From Nostoc sp. FACHB-973 (GTDB lineage Bacteria > Cyanobacteriota > Cyanobacteriia > Cyanobacteriales > Nostocaceae): 64,000 bases of DNA. Position 1 is the stretch's first letter. Every line of letters begins with the position of its first letter. Positions 1 to 11,016 of this stretch are shown piece after piece. Position numbers and translations under genes: made by a program. The stretch spans positions 1 through 64,000 of the forward strand of contig NZ_JACJSJ010000005.1 in the NCBI RefSeq assembly GCF_014698115.1. Direction: 5' to 3'. The notes under the pieces were generated by a model. That model did no database searches. It saw nothing but the letters and a program-made list of their open reading frames with translations, and had not been told where the DNA came from.

Positions 1-903
1 GCAGAGGCGTTAGGAAAAATCGGCAACCAACAAGCGGTATCTGCCTTAATTAATGCTTTGCAGGATGAAGATTCCTCTGTTCGTAGTATAGCCGCAGAGG
101 CGTTAGGAAAAATCGGCAACCAACAAGCGGTATCTGCCTTAATTAATGCTTTGCAGGATGAAGATTCCTCTGTTCGTAGTATAGCCGCAGAGGCGTTAGG
201 AAAAATCGGCAACCAACAAGCGGTATCTGCCTTAATTAATGCTTTGCAGGATGAAGATTCCTCTGTTCGTAGTATAGCCGCAGAGGCGTTAGGAAAAATT
301 GCTGGCTCTGAAGTTTTGCATTATATCTGGGAGTTACAATTAAAAATTCCATCACAATATAAAAGCGATGCAATTTCTAAAATTCAAGAGCGGTACAAAT
401 TTTATAATCATGAAATTTTTTATACTGTCTTGAATGAGGAAACAAACAGCGCCGATCCTTTAACTAGTTCTCTAAACACACTTAATCAAACACTCAAAAC
501 TATGTCAGAAACTCCTAAAAATGATTTCACAGGTGCTACCTTTGGCAACATCGTAGGCAGTGTTACAGGAAATATCCAAGGTGATAACATTGGCACTCAA
601 AACAATTACGCATCTACAAAAGATATTGCTAATTTGAAAACTGTGCTTGAGCAGTTGCTTGAGAAAATGGAGCAGGATAAACCGACTGTAATCGATGCTG
701 AACCGATTGTTGCTCAAGCTGTTGAGAGTCATCCAGTACTTAAAAATAGGCAAGCGATTGAACAAGTTATCAAAAATAATCCAATGCTCAAAGTACGTTT
801 GCAAAGAGCAGTCACAGCAGCAGGTATTGAGACTGTAAAGGTTTTATTTGCTCCTGCTGGTATTGCGATTGAAGCGATTAGGGCTTGGAATGAACCTACC
901 TAG
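1..903 (+). CDS. HEAT-repeat protein, 5' end outside window
   Basis: The reading frame is open from the first base, so the true start lies upstream. The visible part begins with just over three copies of a 31-residue HEAT/PBS-lyase-like helical repeat ([24 protein letters not shown]), encoded by 93-bp units that are almost identical at DNA level. A region without HEAT repeats follows. It contains a Gly/Asn-rich stretch ([17 protein letters not shown]), a short helical segment and a C-terminal tail ([13 protein letters not shown]) of a kind I recall from large cyanobacterial STAND/NACHT-type and pentapeptide proteins. HEAT arrays are protein-binding solenoids. In cyanobacteria they often form the sensor half of NACHT-HEAT proteins, but the ATPase part, if any, is outside the window. 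The identity of the repeats suggests recent expansion or gene conversion. The HEAT call is firm; whole-protein function is unknown. Confidence 0.8.
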   Translation, partial: AEALGKIGNQQAVSALINALQDEDSSVRSIAAEALGKIGNQQAVSALINALQDEDSSVRSIAAEALGKIGNQQAVSALINALQDEDSSVRSIAAEALGKIAGSEVLHYIWELQLKIPSQYKSDAISKIQERYKFYNHEIFYTVLNEETNSADPLTSSLNTLNQTLKTMSETPKNDFTGATFGNIVGSVTGNIQGDNIGTQNNYASTKDIANLKTVLEQLLEKMEQDKPTVIDAEPIVAQAVESHPVLKNRQAIEQVIKNNPMLKVRLQRAVTAAGIETVKVLFAPAGIAIEAIRAWNEPT

Positions 904-1411
904 ATGTGCCCTCCTAATACCGTTTCACTTTTAAAAGTTTTTTGGTCGGTAGCAAAACGTTTTAGAGGATGTTTGAAAAGTCCTCTTGTCGGTATCAAAA
1001 GTTTTAGATCCCCCTAAATCCCCCCCTTATAAAGGCTACGGTGTATACACAAGTGCTATCTGCAAAGGTTTCAAACCTTCTAGACACAATAAATTGTCAT
1101 TACTAGTGCAGCGCTAGCGAAGTCCTCAATAAAGGGCACAGCAGTGCTGTGCCCCTACGAAAGATGTGGTTTTTGAATGATGCATGTTTGGTATTTCCTG
1201 TCAATTCCTAATACCATTTCACGAAAACCTTGATACAGATAGATTTCTCGTAGGGGCACGGCACTGCCGTGCCCTTACTAACTTGGGTTAAGGGTTATTG
1301 GCGTAGAATATTGGTCTTGAAGACGCGATGAATCGCGTCTCTACATGAGGGTTTTGTCGCTCATTCTGAACTGTATTGGGGTAAAAATGATACGAAAACT
1401 CAGTGAGTAAA
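904..1411. repeat. Gene-free stretch with several dispersed repeats
   Basis: No convincing gene is present. The stretch holds fragments of repeat families found elsewhere in the window: two ATACCRTTTCAC motifs (near 920 and 1211), two GGGGCACGGCACTGCC-type palindromes (near 1136 and 1254), and a segment near 1321-1379 whose reverse complement recurs near 21858-21915 (GACGCGAT-ATCGCGTC hairpin, then ACAAAACCCTCATGTAG). These are non-coding dispersed elements typical of Nostocales intergenic DNA. Confidence 0.6.
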
Positions 1412-2110
1412 CTATTTCAGACTTATGTATTTCTGCAATTGCTGCACAAACGCATTATGTTCCGCTGACTTCAACCCCCCTTGCACCACCTCTAACACCT
1501 GCACCATCTGATTGTTTAACAGTGCCTCCACCGCTAACCACAAACCTGGAAACACCTGAGAGCGAATAATTCCATCTGCACTGGGAGATAGCAATTGATA
1601 CTCGCCATCAATTAGGCAAAACCATTCAATTTGATTTTCGTAAGATTGCCAGATTACGTACTCCAACACCCCATTACGGCGATAAACCTGCTTTTTGCTG
1701 CCTCTATCGATCGCCACGCTACTCGCTGCAATTTCAACAATCAATTCGGGAGATCCTTCAATGTAACCGTCGCTGCTTAAACGAGTTTGTCCGCCTGCGT
1801 CTGGTTCAATAAACAGCACTGCATCTGGCTGAGGTTCATTGTCTAAATCTAATCTGACGGTTGGTTCAACGCTTAAATCAACGCCAGGAGTCAGTGATTG
1901 GTAGACTCCTAACCAAGTTATCACCCGACTGTGGGGTTTGCCATGTTGCTCATGTCTTACAGGAGATGCGATGTAAACGATTCCTTCTATCAGTTCTGCT
2001 TTTTTGATATGAGGTGCAGCCGCATAACGCCGTTCAAATTCAGGGCGAGTTAAGCGATCGCCACTTTCAAGCGGAGGCAGATGTCTCTGGGTTGAGTACT
2101 CTCTAACCAT
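1412..2110 (-). CDS. Uma2-family (DUF820) putative endonuclease
   Basis: A 232-residue protein of the Uma2 family, a PD-(D/E)XK-like fold greatly expanded in cyanobacteria with no settled cellular role. Visible family marks are an N-terminal LTRPEFERRY segment, AELIEGIVYIASPVRHEQHG, the acidic PDAVLFIEPDAGG motif and SPELIVEIAASS, which supply the Asp/Glu of the proposed active site, followed by KKQVYRRNGVLEYVIW. The frame can be opened 14 codons earlier only with a TTG. I chose the ATG at 2110 because the conserved part begins soon after it. It is a single gene, divergent from the hybrid kinase downstream. Many such copies are thought to spread with mobile DNA, but no transposase is adjacent. 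The family call is firm; nuclease activity is inferred from the fold. Confidence 0.85.
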   Translation of the reverse strand: MVREYSTQRHLPPLESGDRLTRPEFERRYAAAPHIKKAELIEGIVYIASPVRHEQHGKPHSRVITWLGVYQSLTPGVDLSVEPTVRLDLDNEPQPDAVLFIEPDAGGQTRLSSDGYIEGSPELIVEIAASSVAIDRGSKKQVYRRNGVLEYVIWQSYENQIEWFCLIDGEYQLLSPSADGIIRSQVFPGLWLAVEALLNNQMVQVLEVVQGGLKSAEHNAFVQQLQKYISLK

Positions 2111-2533
2111 TTGCCAATCCTTGGAGTTGCCGGATACTTCTGACTTTAGCAAACCTCAGTTATCAGCTAGGAGTTCTTGATTTGCTGCTTTCCTCAAATT
2201 CCAAAAATCAAAAAACGTAATGTTAATTGTCATCGTGTCTTCTACTGTGCGATGGTGTACTTACCCAGGTAGGCATCGCCAATAATTGATGCTGCATAAC
2301 AGAGGCCAACTAGCTATCATTAGCTAAGTGGTATGCCAGATACATCTACAGCAATACCATTTAGTTAGCAGTCTTTGATCGGCTGCTGACACCCGCACCC
2401 ATAAAAATTAGTTTGATCCACTTTCTATTCCCTACTCTCTATTTTGATAACCATTACCTAAAAGCACTTTAACTAGGTACGGGGTGCAAAAAATACAAAA
2501 AATTCTTCAAGGATTAAGATTAAGGATAAGGCT
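2111..2533. other. Intergenic region upstream of the hybrid kinase
   Basis: About 420 bp between the divergent Uma2 gene and the hybrid kinase. I see no ORF with coding character. The stretch should contain both promoters, but I cannot point to a convincing -10/-35 pair. The AAGGATTAAG near 2510 lies close upstream of the kinase start and gives a weak Shine-Dalgarno-like match. Confidence 0.4.
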
Positions 2534-5500
2534 ATGGCAACCGAACAGTTAACTAGAGACAATGACAATCTAGATTTAAATCAGCTACTGAGAACGCTGA
2601 CGGCTGTCAAGCACGGTGACTTCTCGGCTCGGATGCCCTTAGACCATACTGGTGTAGCTGGTAAAATAGCTGATACGCTCAATGATATAATCGATCAAAA
2701 TCAGCGGATGGCGACGGAGTTACAGCGGATTGGTAATGTCGTCGGCAAAGAAGGCAAGATAGCCGATCGCGCCTCTTTAGGTGATGTTCGTGGTTCGTGG
2801 TCAGATTGTGTAACTTCTGTCAATACTTTAATCACAGATTTAGTCCAACCCACAGCAGAAACAACTCGTGTAATTCGGGCTGTGGCTAATGGGGACTTAT
2901 CCCAAACCATCGCTACAGAAATTGAAGGCAGACCTCTGCAAGGTGAGTTTCTCCAAACTGCCAATATTGTCAACACGATGGTAGACAGGCTCGGTTCCTT
3001 TGCTTCGGAAGTGACGCGGGTTGCTCGTGAGGTGGGTACTGAAGGTAAACTCGGTGTTCAAGCCCAAGTGCGCGGCGTGGCTGGCACTTGGAAGGATTTG
3101 ACTGACAATGTGAACTTGATGGCGGGAAATTTGACTGGGCAAGTTCGTAACATTGCCGAAGTTGCCACAGCGATCGCCAATGGTGACCTCTCCAAAAAAA
3201 TCACCGTTGATGTGAAGGGTGAAATTCTAGAACTCAAAAACACCGTTAACACAATGGTGGATCAACTTAATTCCTTTGCATCAGAAGTGACAAGAGTTGC
3301 CCGTGAGGTGGGAACTGAAGGTAAGTTGGGCGTCCAAGCCGAAGTTAAAGGTGTGGCTGGTACTTGGAAGGATCTCACAGATAACGTTAATTTAATGGCG
3401 GGTAATTTAACCGCCCAAGTCCGCAACATTGCCGAAGTCACCACAGCAGTGGCTAACGGCGACTTGTCGAAAAAAATCACTGTGGATGTGAAAGGCGAAA
3501 TTTTGGAGTTGAAAAACACCGTTAACATCATGGTGGATCAACTCAATTCCTTTGCATCGGAAGTAACGCGGGTTGCCCGTGAGGTGGGTGCAGAAGGCAA
3601 ACTCGGCGGTCAAGCAGAAGTCAGAGGAGTAGCGGGTACCTGGAAGGATCTGACGGATAGCGTGAATTTCATGGCGGGAAGCTTGACGGCGCAGGTGCGG
3701 AATATTGCCGAAGTGACTACGGCGGTGGCTAATGGCGATTTATCCAAGAAAATCACCGTTGATGTGAAGGGCGAAATTCTGGAGTTGAAAAACACCATCA
3801 ACACAATGGTGGATCAACTCAATTCCTTTGCCTCAGAAGTCACGCGGGTTGCCAGGGAAGTGGGAACCGAAGGCAAACTCGGCGTGCAAGCAGAAGTCAG
3901 GGGAGTGGCGGGAACTTGGAAAGACTTAACGGATAACGTTAACTTAATGGCGGGGAACTTGACCGGACAGGTGCGGAATATTGCCGAAGTTGCCACAGCG
4001 ATCGCCAGCGGTGACCTCTCTAAGAAAATCACCGTTGATGTCAGAGGTGAAATTCTGGAGTTGAAGAACACTATCAATATCATGGTGGATCAACTCAGTT
4101 CCTTTGCCAGTGAAGTGACGCGGGTTGCTAGGGAAGTGGGAAGTGAAGGCAAACTCGGCGTCCAAGCAGATGTTAAAGGTGTGGCTGGCACGTGGAAAGA
4201 TTTAACTGACAGCGTAAACTTCATGGCGGGAAGTTTAACGGCACAGGTGCGAAACATTGCAGACGTGACTACGGCTGTGGCAAATGGTGACCTTTCCAAA
4301 AAAATCACCGTTGATGTCAAAGGCGAAATTTTGGAGTTGAAAAACACTATCAACACAATGGTGGATCAACTGAGTTCCTTTGCATCGGAAGTTACAAGGG
4401 TTGCCAGAGAAGTGGGAACCGAAGGTAAATTGGGCGTGCAAGCAGAAGTCAGGGGAGTGGCTGGCACTTGGAAAGACTTGACCGACAATGTAAACTTAAT
4501 GGCGGGGAACCTCACCGACCAAGTACGAAACATTGCGGAAGTTGCAACTGCGATCGCCAACGGTGACCTTTCTAAAAAAATTACCGTTGCTGTCAAAGGT
4601 GAAATCCTGGAGTTGAAAAACACCATCAATATAATGGTGGATCAACTCAACTCTTTTGCAAGTGAGGTTACAAGGGTTGCACGGGAAGTAGGCAGTGAAG
4701 GTAAACTCGGTGTACAAGCAGACGTGCGCGGCGTGGCTGGCACCTGGAAAGATTTAACCGACAGCGTGAATTTCATGGCGGGAAGTTTAACGGCACAGGT
4801 GCGAAACATCGCCGCCGTCACAACGGCAGTGGCAAATGGTGACCTCTCGAAGAAAATTTCCGTTGATGTCAAAGGTGAAATTTTGGAGTTGAAAAACACC
4901 GTTAACACAATGGTGGATCAACTGAATTCTTTTGCATCGGAAGTGACAAGGGTTGCCCGTGAGGTGGGAACCGAAGGAAAACTCGGCGTCCAAGCAGAAG
5001 TTAAGGGAGTAGCCGGGACTTGGAAGGATTTAACGGACAGTGTAAACTTCATGGCGGGAAGCTTGACGGCGCAGGTGCGGAACATTGCCGAAGTGACTAC
5101 GGCTGTGGCTAACGGCGACCTTTCTAAGAAAATCACCGTCGATGTGAAAGGGGAAATTTTAGAGTTGAAAAATACCATCAACACAATGGTGGATCAACTG
5201 AATTCTTTTGCATCAGAAGTTACAAGAGTTGCTAGGGAAGTGGGAACCGAAGGAAAACTCGGCGTGCAAGCTTACGTCAGAGGAGTTGCCGGCACCTGGA
5301 AAGATTTAACCGACAACGTAAACTCAATGGCGGGGAACCTCACCGGACAAGTCCGCAACATCGCGGAAGTTACCAAAGCAGTAGCAAATGGCGACCTCTC
5401 GAAGAAAATTACCGTCGATGCCAAAGGCGAAATTTTGGATTTGAAGAATACCACTAATACAATGGTGGATCAACTCAGTTCCTTTGCCAGTGAAGTAACG

Positions 5501-8500
5501 CGGGTGGCGCGGGAAGTGGGCACCGAAGGCAAGTTGGGGGGACAAGCCCAAGTCCAAGGTGTTGCAGGTACCTGGAAAGATTTAACGGACAACGTAAACT
5601 CGATGGCGGGGAACTTAACGGCACAGGTGCGGGGTATTGCCAGAGTTGTGACGGCAGTTGCAAATGGCGATTTGAAACGCAAACTAATGTTAGATGCCAA
5701 AGGTGAAATTGAAACCTTGGCAGAAACAATCAACGAAATGATTGATACCCTAGCCACCTTTGCCAATCAGGTAACCACAGTGGCGCGGGAAGTGGGAATT
5801 GAAGGCAAGTTAGGCGGACAAGCCAGAGTACCTGGGGCGGCGGGAACTTGGAAAGATTTGACAGATAACGTGAATGAACTCGCTGCTACATTGACAACAC
5901 AGTTGCGAGCGATCGCGGAAGTTGCTACAGCTGTAACTAAAGGTGATTTAACTCGTTCCATTGCCGTGGAAGCACTAGGGGAAGTTGCCATCCTCAAAGA
6001 CAACATCAACCAGATGATTGCCAACCTGCGGGAAACAACCCAGAAAAACACCGAACAAGACTGGTTGAAAACTAACCTCGCTAAGTTTACCCGAATGCTC
6101 CAAGGTCAGCGAGACTTGGAAACCGTATCCAAATTAATTCTCTCAGAACTCGCACCCTTGGTAGGAGCGCAACACGGTGTATTCTACTTGATGGACTCAG
6201 CGGACAACAGCACGTATTTGAAACTAATTAGTAGCTACGCCTATCGGGAACGCAAACATCTAGCCAATCGCTTTTTCATGGGTGAAGGTTTGGTGGGACA
6301 ATGCGCCTTAGAAAAAGAGCGAATTCTGCTTACAGAAGTGCCCACTGACTACATCAAAATTGGCTCCGGCTTAGGAGAAGCCACGCCCCTGAATGCCGTA
6401 GTCTTACCCGTACTCTTTGAAGGACAAGTGACAGCAGTCATTGAATTAGCATCCTTCCGCCGCTTTAGCGAAATTCACTTGACATTCTTCGACCAACTTA
6501 CAGAAAGTATAGCGATCGTTCTGAACACCATCGCTGCATCCATGCGAACTGAAGAATTACTCAAGCAATCCCAATCTTTAGCTGAAGAACTCCAAACCCA
6601 GCAAAATGAACTCCGAGAAACCAACAAACGCCTAGAACAACAAGCCCAATCACTCAAAGCCTCGGAAGATTTACTCAAAGGACAGCAAGAAGAACTGCAA
6701 CAAACCAACGCTGAATTAGAAGAAAAAGCAGAATTGTTGGCTCAGCAAAAGAGAGAAGTCGAGCGTAAAAATCGGGAAATCGAACAAGCAAGAACGTCTT
6801 TGGAAGAAAAAGCCGAACAACTCGCCCTCTCTTCAAAATACAAATCAGAGTTTCTTGCCAACATGTCCCACGAATTGCGGACACCCCTGAATAGCTTGTT
6901 AATTTTGGCGAAGTTGTTAACAGATAATATTGATGGCAACCTCAGCAACAAACAAATCGAATACAGCCAGACAATTTACTCAGCAGGTACAGATTTATTG
7001 GCGTTGATTAATGACATTCTCGACCTCGCCAAAATTGAATCTGGAACCATGTCAATTGAAATGACCCAAATGCCCTTGGTAGATTTGGGCGAACAGATTG
7101 AGCGCACCTTCCGACAAATAGCCAACAGCAAACGACTTGCTTTCACAATTGAATTGATTCCCGAATTGCCACTTACTATTTACACAGATGTCAAACGCTT
7201 ACAACAGGTATTGAAAAATCTCCTCTCCAACGCTTTTAAATTTACAGAACAAGGAGAAGTGCGGTTACAAATTACAGCGGCGAGGCAAGGATGGAGTCCC
7301 GACCACGAAAGTTTAAATCGCGCTCAGTTGGTCATCGCCTTCTCAGTCAGCGACACAGGCATTGGCATTGCCCCAGAGAAGCAAAAAGTAATTTTCGAGG
7401 CATTTCAGCAAGCCGATGGTTCTACCAGTCGGAAATACGGCGGTACAGGATTAGGCTTATCAATTAGCCGCGAAATCGCCCGTCTCTTTGGCGGCGAAAT
7501 CAAATTAGTTAGTCAACCCGGTGAAGGTAGTACGTTTACATTTTATTTACCACAAGGGGGAGGACGCGGGGAAATAGCACACGGGGACGCAGGGACGCGG
7601 GGACGCGCAGAAATGGAGAGAATATTTGAGCAATTCTCCGCCTCACCGCGTCTCCCACTCCCCACTCCCCACTCCCCACTCCCCACTCCCCACTCCCCCC
7701 TAAATGACGATCGCACTATCATCGAAACAGGCGATCGCGTATTATTAATTGTCGAAGATGACATTAACTTTGCCCGTATTCTCCTAGATATGGCGCAACA
7801 GCATGGATTCAAGGTAATAACTGCCCAAACTGGCACCACAGGCTTGATGCTAGCCCAGCAATTTTTACCTTCAGCCGTTTTGCTAGACATTAGATTGCCA
7901 GAAATGGATGGATGGACAGTATTAGACCGTCTCAAACACGACCCCAATACTCGTCATATTCCCGTACACATCATGACCGTTGAGGAAGGCAGACAGCGCG
8001 GTTTGCAACTAGGAGCGATCGCATATCTGCAAAAACCATTAACCAGTGAGATAATATCGGCAGCCCTGGGCAAAATCAAAGGTTTTGTCGAACGCCAAGT
8101 CAAAAATTTACTGGTAGTGGAAGACGACGACACCCAACGTCATAGCATTGTTGAGTTAATTGGCAACAGCGACGTTGCTACCACCGCCGTAGCCGACGGT
8201 GCAGCAGCCCTCGAAGCCATCCGCAGCCAGCATTTTGATTGTCTCGTCCTCGATTTAGGGCTACCAGACATGACTGGGTTTGAACTCATCGAGCAAATCA
8301 AGCTTTTACCCAACGGCAAATCTCTGCCAATTATTGTCTACACAGGTAGAGAAATTAGCAAAGCTCAAGAAACGGAACTCAGACGCATTGCAGAGACCAT
8401 TATTATAAAAGATGTGCGATCGCCAGAACGTCTCCTCGATGAAACAGCATTGTTTCTCCACCGAGTCCAAGCGAATTTGCCAGAACCCAAGCGACAAATT

Positions 8501-8905
8501 CTCGAACAACTCCATTCCAGAGACTACTTACTCACTGGCAAAAAAGCGCTAATTGTAGACGACGATATGCGGAATATCTTCGCCCTCACAAGTATGCTGG
8601 AACGTTATCAAATCCAGGTATTATACGCTGAGAACGGCAGAGAAGGAATTACTTTGTTAGAAAATACACCCGATATTGATGTCGTTTTAATGGACGTAAT
8701 GATGCCAGAAATGGACGGTTACGAAACAACGCGCCAAATCCGCCAAAACAATCGCTTTCAATCCTTGCCGATTATTGCACTCACCGCCAAAGCCATGCAA
8801 GGCGATCGTGAAAAGTGCATTGAAGCAGGTGCATCAGATTACATTACCAAACCCGTGGATACTGAACAATTACTTTCACTCTTGCGTGTTTGGTTATATC
8901 GCTAA
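2534..8905 (+). CDS. Poly-HAMP hybrid histidine kinase with GAF and three receiver domains
   Basis: A 2123-residue cytoplasmic sensor kinase; no membrane segment is visible. Order: residues ~20-1165 are HAMP domains, mostly as 92-residue double-HAMP units ([54 protein letters not shown]) with a 276-bp DNA period from about 2995 to 5760. A GAF domain follows (~1180-1330), then a coiled coil (~1340-1430). HisKA has the phospho-acceptor His near 1446 in MSHELRTP; HATPase carries FKFTEQG, DTGIGI and GGTGLGLSI. Three REC domains follow ([53 protein letters not shown]). The architecture resembles fungal group III (Nik1/Os-1) osmosensing kinases and their bacterial relatives. A low-complexity linker between HATPase and REC1 (~1675-1722) is encoded by heptamer repeats. 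The ligand is unknown. No partner regulator is adjacent, so output must be in trans. Confidence 0.93.
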   Translation: MATEQLTRDNDNLDLNQLLRTLTAVKHGDFSARMPLDHTGVAGKIADTLNDIIDQNQRMATELQRIGNVVGKEGKIADRASLGDVRGSWSDCVTSVNTLITDLVQPTAETTRVIRAVANGDLSQTIATEIEGRPLQGEFLQTANIVNTMVDRLGSFASEVTRVAREVGTEGKLGVQAQVRGVAGTWKDLTDNVNLMAGNLTGQVRNIAEVATAIANGDLSKKITVDVKGEILELKNTVNTMVDQLNSFASEVTRVAREVGTEGKLGVQAEVKGVAGTWKDLTDNVNLMAGNLTAQVRNIAEVTTAVANGDLSKKITVDVKGEILELKNTVNIMVDQLNSFASEVTRVAREVGAEGKLGGQAEVRGVAGTWKDLTDSVNFMAGSLTAQVRNIAEVTTAVANGDLSKKITVDVKGEILELKNTINTMVDQLNSFASEVTRVAREVGTEGKLGVQAEVRGVAGTWKDLTDNVNLMAGNLTGQVRNIAEVATAIASGDLSKKITVDVRGEILELKNTINIMVDQLSSFASEVTRVAREVGSEGKLGVQADVKGVAGTWKDLTDSVNFMAGSLTAQVRNIADVTTAVANGDLSKKITVDVKGEILELKNTINTMVDQLSSFASEVTRVAREVGTEGKLGVQAEVRGVAGTWKDLTDNVNLMAGNLTDQVRNIAEVATAIANGDLSKKITVAVKGEILELKNTINIMVDQLNSFASEVTRVAREVGSEGKLGVQADVRGVAGTWKDLTDSVNFMAGSLTAQVRNIAAVTTAVANGDLSKKISVDVKGEILELKNTVNTMVDQLNSFASEVTRVAREVGTEGKLGVQAEVKGVAGTWKDLTDSVNFMAGSLTAQVRNIAEVTTAVANGDLSKKITVDVKGEILELKNTINTMVDQLNSFASEVTRVAREVGTEGKLGVQAYVRGVAGTWKDLTDNVNSMAGNLTGQVRNIAEVTKAVANGDLSKKITVDAKGEILDLKNTTNTMVDQLSSFASEVTRVAREVGTEGKLGGQAQVQGVAGTWKDLTDNVNSMAGNLTAQVRGIARVVTAVANGDLKRKLMLDAKGEIETLAETINEMIDTLATFANQVTTVAREVGIEGKLGGQARVPGAAGTWKDLTDNVNELAATLTTQLRAIAEVATAVTKGDLTRSIAVEALGEVAILKDNINQMIANLRETTQKNTEQDWLKTNLAKFTRMLQGQRDLETVSKLILSELAPLVGAQHGVFYLMDSADNSTYLKLISSYAYRERKHLANRFFMGEGLVGQCALEKERILLTEVPTDYIKIGSGLGEATPLNAVVLPVLFEGQVTAVIELASFRRFSEIHLTFFDQLTESIAIVLNTIAASMRTEELLKQSQSLAEELQTQQNELRETNKRLEQQAQSLKASEDLLKGQQEELQQTNAELEEKAELLAQQKREVERKNREIEQARTSLEEKAEQLALSSKYKSEFLANMSHELRTPLNSLLILAKLLTDNIDGNLSNKQIEYSQTIYSAGTDLLALINDILDLAKIESGTMSIEMTQMPLVDLGEQIERTFRQIANSKRLAFTIELIPELPLTIYTDVKRLQQVLKNLLSNAFKFTEQGEVRLQITAARQGWSPDHESLNRAQLVIAFSVSDTGIGIAPEKQKVIFEAFQQADGSTSRKYGGTGLGLSISREIARLFGGEIKLVSQPGEGSTFTFYLPQGGGRGEIAHGDAGTRGRAEMERIFEQFSASPRLPLPTPHSPLPTPHSPLNDDRTIIETGDRVLLIVEDDINFARILLDMAQQHGFKVITAQTGTTGLMLAQQFLPSAVLLDIRLPEMDGWTVLDRLKHDPNTRHIPVHIMTVEEGRQRGLQLGAIAYLQKPLTSEIISAALGKIKGFVERQVKNLLVVEDDDTQRHSIVELIGNSDVATTAVADGAAALEAIRSQHFDCLVLDLGLPDMTGFELIEQIKLLPNGKSLPIIVYTGREISKAQETELRRIAETIIIKDVRSPERLLDETALFLHRVQANLPEPKRQILEQLHSRDYLLTGKKALIVDDDMRNIFALTSMLERYQIQVLYAENGREGITLLENTPDIDVVLMDVMMPEMDGYETTRQIRQNNRFQSLPIIALTAKAMQGDREKCIEAGASDYITKPVDTEQLLSLLRVWLYR
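2995..5800 (+). repeat. 276-bp tandem coding repeats (double-HAMP units)
   Basis: About ten direct repeats of 276 bp inside the kinase gene, with unit starts near 2995, 3271, 3547, 3823, 4099, 4375, 4651, 4927, 5203 and 5479, and a more divergent unit at 5755. The units differ mainly at synonymous positions, and identical blocks recur between non-adjacent units, which points to repeated internal duplication or conversion. Such arrays can change copy number by recombination and are easy to mis-assemble from short reads. Confidence 0.9.
7651..7700 (+). repeat. Heptamer tandem repeat (CCCCACT) inside the kinase gene
   Basis: Six or so copies of a 7-bp unit CCCCACT lie in frame between the ATPase and first receiver domains and are read as alternating PLPTPHS. 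A GGGGACGC-rich stretch at about 7556-7618 precedes them and is read as a Gly/Arg-rich segment. The unit is the same as the heptamer in nifJ, tgt and the spacer before cobS. Seven is not a multiple of three, so the three-frame read gives a 7-residue period. Confidence 0.9.
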
Positions 8906-9389
8906 AAGGGATTGGGCATAGGGCATTGGGCACTTGTACTGAGCGGAGCCGTAAAGCCTGCGGCATAGCTACGCTTAGGGCGCAGCCTCTCGTAGAGAAG
9001 TATGGGGCATAAGGTTGAGCAGTGGATGTCAACCTACCCCTTTATTCACAAATTTCAAGGTGTACGCCTCTTTGTAATTAACGTTGGGTTGGGAAATCTT
9101 AGTATTAACCATGCTATCGAAGAGTGATATCATGTCCGCCTAATCACTAGACTTCTTGCATAAATCAAAAAAAAGAACCCCACCCCGCCTTTGAGTTACG
9201 TCAAAGTCTCCCCTCCCCGCTTGCGGGGAGGGGCTGGGGGTGGAGTGCAATGACTGTGGGAATCATAACTAATGATGCGGACATGATATAATATCAAGTC
9301 CGCTTAATTACTTATAATTTAAAATTCTCCGCGTCCCCGTGTCTTTGCGTCAGCCTTAATTATAAGTATTCATCCGAACTTGATATGAT
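8906..9389. repeat. Gene-free stretch: two adjacent inverted-repeat elements
   Basis: After a repeat-like GC-rich segment (8930-9005) come two non-coding elements. The first is bounded by ATATCATGTCCGC at 9127-9139 and its exact inverted copy at 9277-9289. Its interior (TTGCATAAATCAAAA, a run of CCCCACCCC, and a CCCTCCCCGC hairpin) matches the element at 26072-26210. The second starts at about 9290 with ATATCAAGTCCG and ends at about 9386 with the near-inverse CGAACTTGATAT; AATTATAAGTATT arms lie inside. They look like MITE-type elements. The second ends where homology of the broken transporter gene stops. Confidence 0.6.
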
Positions 9390-10194
9390 TTCCACCTTTA
9401 ATTGAGGCATCAACAAATCGCTGCACTAAATCTGGATCTTTTCTACCAGCTCTTTTTTGGTTTCAATAGTAGTTGCATATAGTTGATAACCATAATCTGC
9501 TAATAAAAATACTACTGCTTCAAAACCGCCCTGTTTTTGAATGGCAAAGGGTTCAGATGTAATATAACCTTGCTGGGCTGAATTTTTGTCAGTTAAAAAA
9601 GGAGCAAGATTAAAGTTGTAGGGGCGCTTTTGGTCGCCAGTAAAACCATACTTTGCTGCGAGTAAAGGCCAATAAGTAATATTAGCAGAAGCAGAGACAT
9701 AAATTGGTTTGACTTTGAGGTCGCCAAGGGTTTTAATTGCTCTGTTGGGATGAGCAATGAGACACCAAGGATCTTTGTGAAAAATTGCTGTGACTGTGAT
9801 TTTAGCAATACTTTGTGCGACGGCGTTCACGGCATCAATACCGTAACCCATGAAGAAATCTACCGCATCCCCCATCAACAATTGAGTACCACTGCCTGCC
9901 AACCTGGGGACTACCCATTTTGATGGTGACATCTAAATTGTAGTCTTTGTAAATACCAGTGGCGTAGGCGCAGCCCGTCGTAGACATCGCCTGGTAAAAG
10001 CCGCCGTGTTCTGCTTGTGCTATCCAGTTTATGCCAAATGTCACTTTGTCCAACTGAGAACTGTTAGTTGACGGTTGGTTGTTGTTAGTACAAGCTGTAA
10101 TCAAGCTGCTAGCAATACAGATAGAACCGTATTGAATAAAATTGCGGCGAGTTAGGCGATGAATTGTTGTTGATGAGGGTGATGACGGATTCAT
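9390..10194 (-). pseudogene. Broken NMT1/THI5-like ABC transporter substrate-binding lipoprotein
   Basis: The N-terminal part (9835-10194) has a twin-arginine-like TRRNFIQY, a hydrophobic stretch and a lipobox (LITAC), then VTFGINWIAQAEHGGFYQA, typical of NMT1/THI5-like periplasmic binding proteins for pyrimidine, nitrate/sulfonate-like or riboflavin-type ligands. The frame shifts around 9893-9915. Family sequence resumes in another frame (QLLMGDAVDFFMGYGIDAVNAVAQ, ITVTAIFHKDPWCLIA) and shifts again near 9440, where KDPDLVQRFVDASIKGG continues out of frame. It then stops at an inverted-repeat element. A short dispersed repeat (GCGTAGGCGCAGCCCG, about 9962-9990) adds roughly eight residues in frame before ATGIYKDY. 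No permease or ATPase follows. This is a decayed remnant. Confidence 0.8.
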
Positions 10195-10215
10195 AAAACA
10201 GTATGATGCTTTCTC

Positions 10216-10698
10216 CTATCTACCGTCGTAACTCAATCTAAATGTACATTCTAGAATCAACTTTTGATTCACCAGTGAATAGGGTTGAATTTCGAGAGCG
10301 CGTTTAAAAGCTCGGATAGCTTCACTATACTTTCCTAGTGCTGCATAACACAAACCCATACCATGCAGGGCACCAAAATGTATTGGATTTATCTGCACAA
10401 CCATCTGACAATCTGCCAGAGATTTTTGATAATCACCAATACTGTAATAGAGGAAAGCCCGGCGATTCCAAGCTTCGGCGAAATCTGGCTGTTCTCTGAG
10501 AAGTTCTGTCAGTGCTGTTTCGGCTTCAGGAATTTCACCGGCATCAAGTAACTTTTGACTCCGGTCAATTCTTTCCAGCCCATAAATTCCCTTTTGCTGA
10601 AACCAGATTCGCCAGATTTTTCTGGTTGCCTGTTCGCGGACTGTAGCATCGGGATTTTTCAACTCTTCAAGTAAGGAATTGATAGATAAAGAATCCAT
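10216..10698 (-). CDS. TPR-repeat protein of unknown function
   Basis: A 160-residue protein without a signal peptide. The N-terminal half is helical (INSLLEELKNPDATVREQATRKIWRIWFQQKG); residues ~45-150 form about three tetratricopeptide repeats (AETALTELLREQPDFAEAWNRRA; YQKSLADCQMVVQINP; YSEAIRAFKRALEIQP). TPR stacks are protein-protein interaction scaffolds. The partner cannot be told from the sequence. It lies in the same direction as the broken transporter gene, 21 bp upstream of it. Similar short TPR proteins are common in Nostocales. The domain call is firm; the role is unknown. Confidence 0.8.
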   Translation of the reverse strand: MDSLSINSLLEELKNPDATVREQATRKIWRIWFQQKGIYGLERIDRSQKLLDAGEIPEAETALTELLREQPDFAEAWNRRAFLYYSIGDYQKSLADCQMVVQINPIHFGALHGMGLCYAALGKYSEAIRAFKRALEIQPYSLVNQKLILECTFRLSYDGR

Positions 10699-11016
10699 GA
10701 ATTTGAGATCAGTGAATATACCTTTCTTTTTACTTTCTCACAAAAATTATCTTCTCAAACATTTTTAAAGTCATCTTTAAATTTACGCAGTTCAATTGCT
10801 ATTTATGAAATTTCTGTGTTATTTTTTGTATTCGACAATATGACTAATGCCAAACTCGACATTGAGAGTCATAAGTGCTTGTTGGAAAGGATCTCACACT
10901 TTTAAAAATAAAAACTGGCTATAGGTAGTTGACAAATCCCTAGTGACTAATAGTTCATAAAAACATTACAAAAAAATTCATTACCATGCCAAAGCAAAAC
11001 GACGTTTCCAGGCATA
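10699..11016. other. Intergenic region before the upp fragment
   Basis: About 320 bp between divergent genes with AT-rich sequence and no coding ORF of note. An ATG at 10986 opens 17 codons ending in a stop at 11037-11039, in a different frame from the upp homology that follows. It could be the relic of the original upp start region after a deletion, but those residues do not match the usual Upp N-terminus. Confidence 0.4.

Noticed and set aside
1-300. Regular 93-bp repeats that could suggest a repeat array such as CRISPR
   Set aside because: There are no unique spacers; the units are read in frame as HEAT repeats.
3058-5766. Series of minus-strand ORFs of 60-98 residues inside the kinase gene
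   Set aside because: They repeat with the 276-bp period of the HAMP units and are antisense shadows of a strongly coding plus strand.
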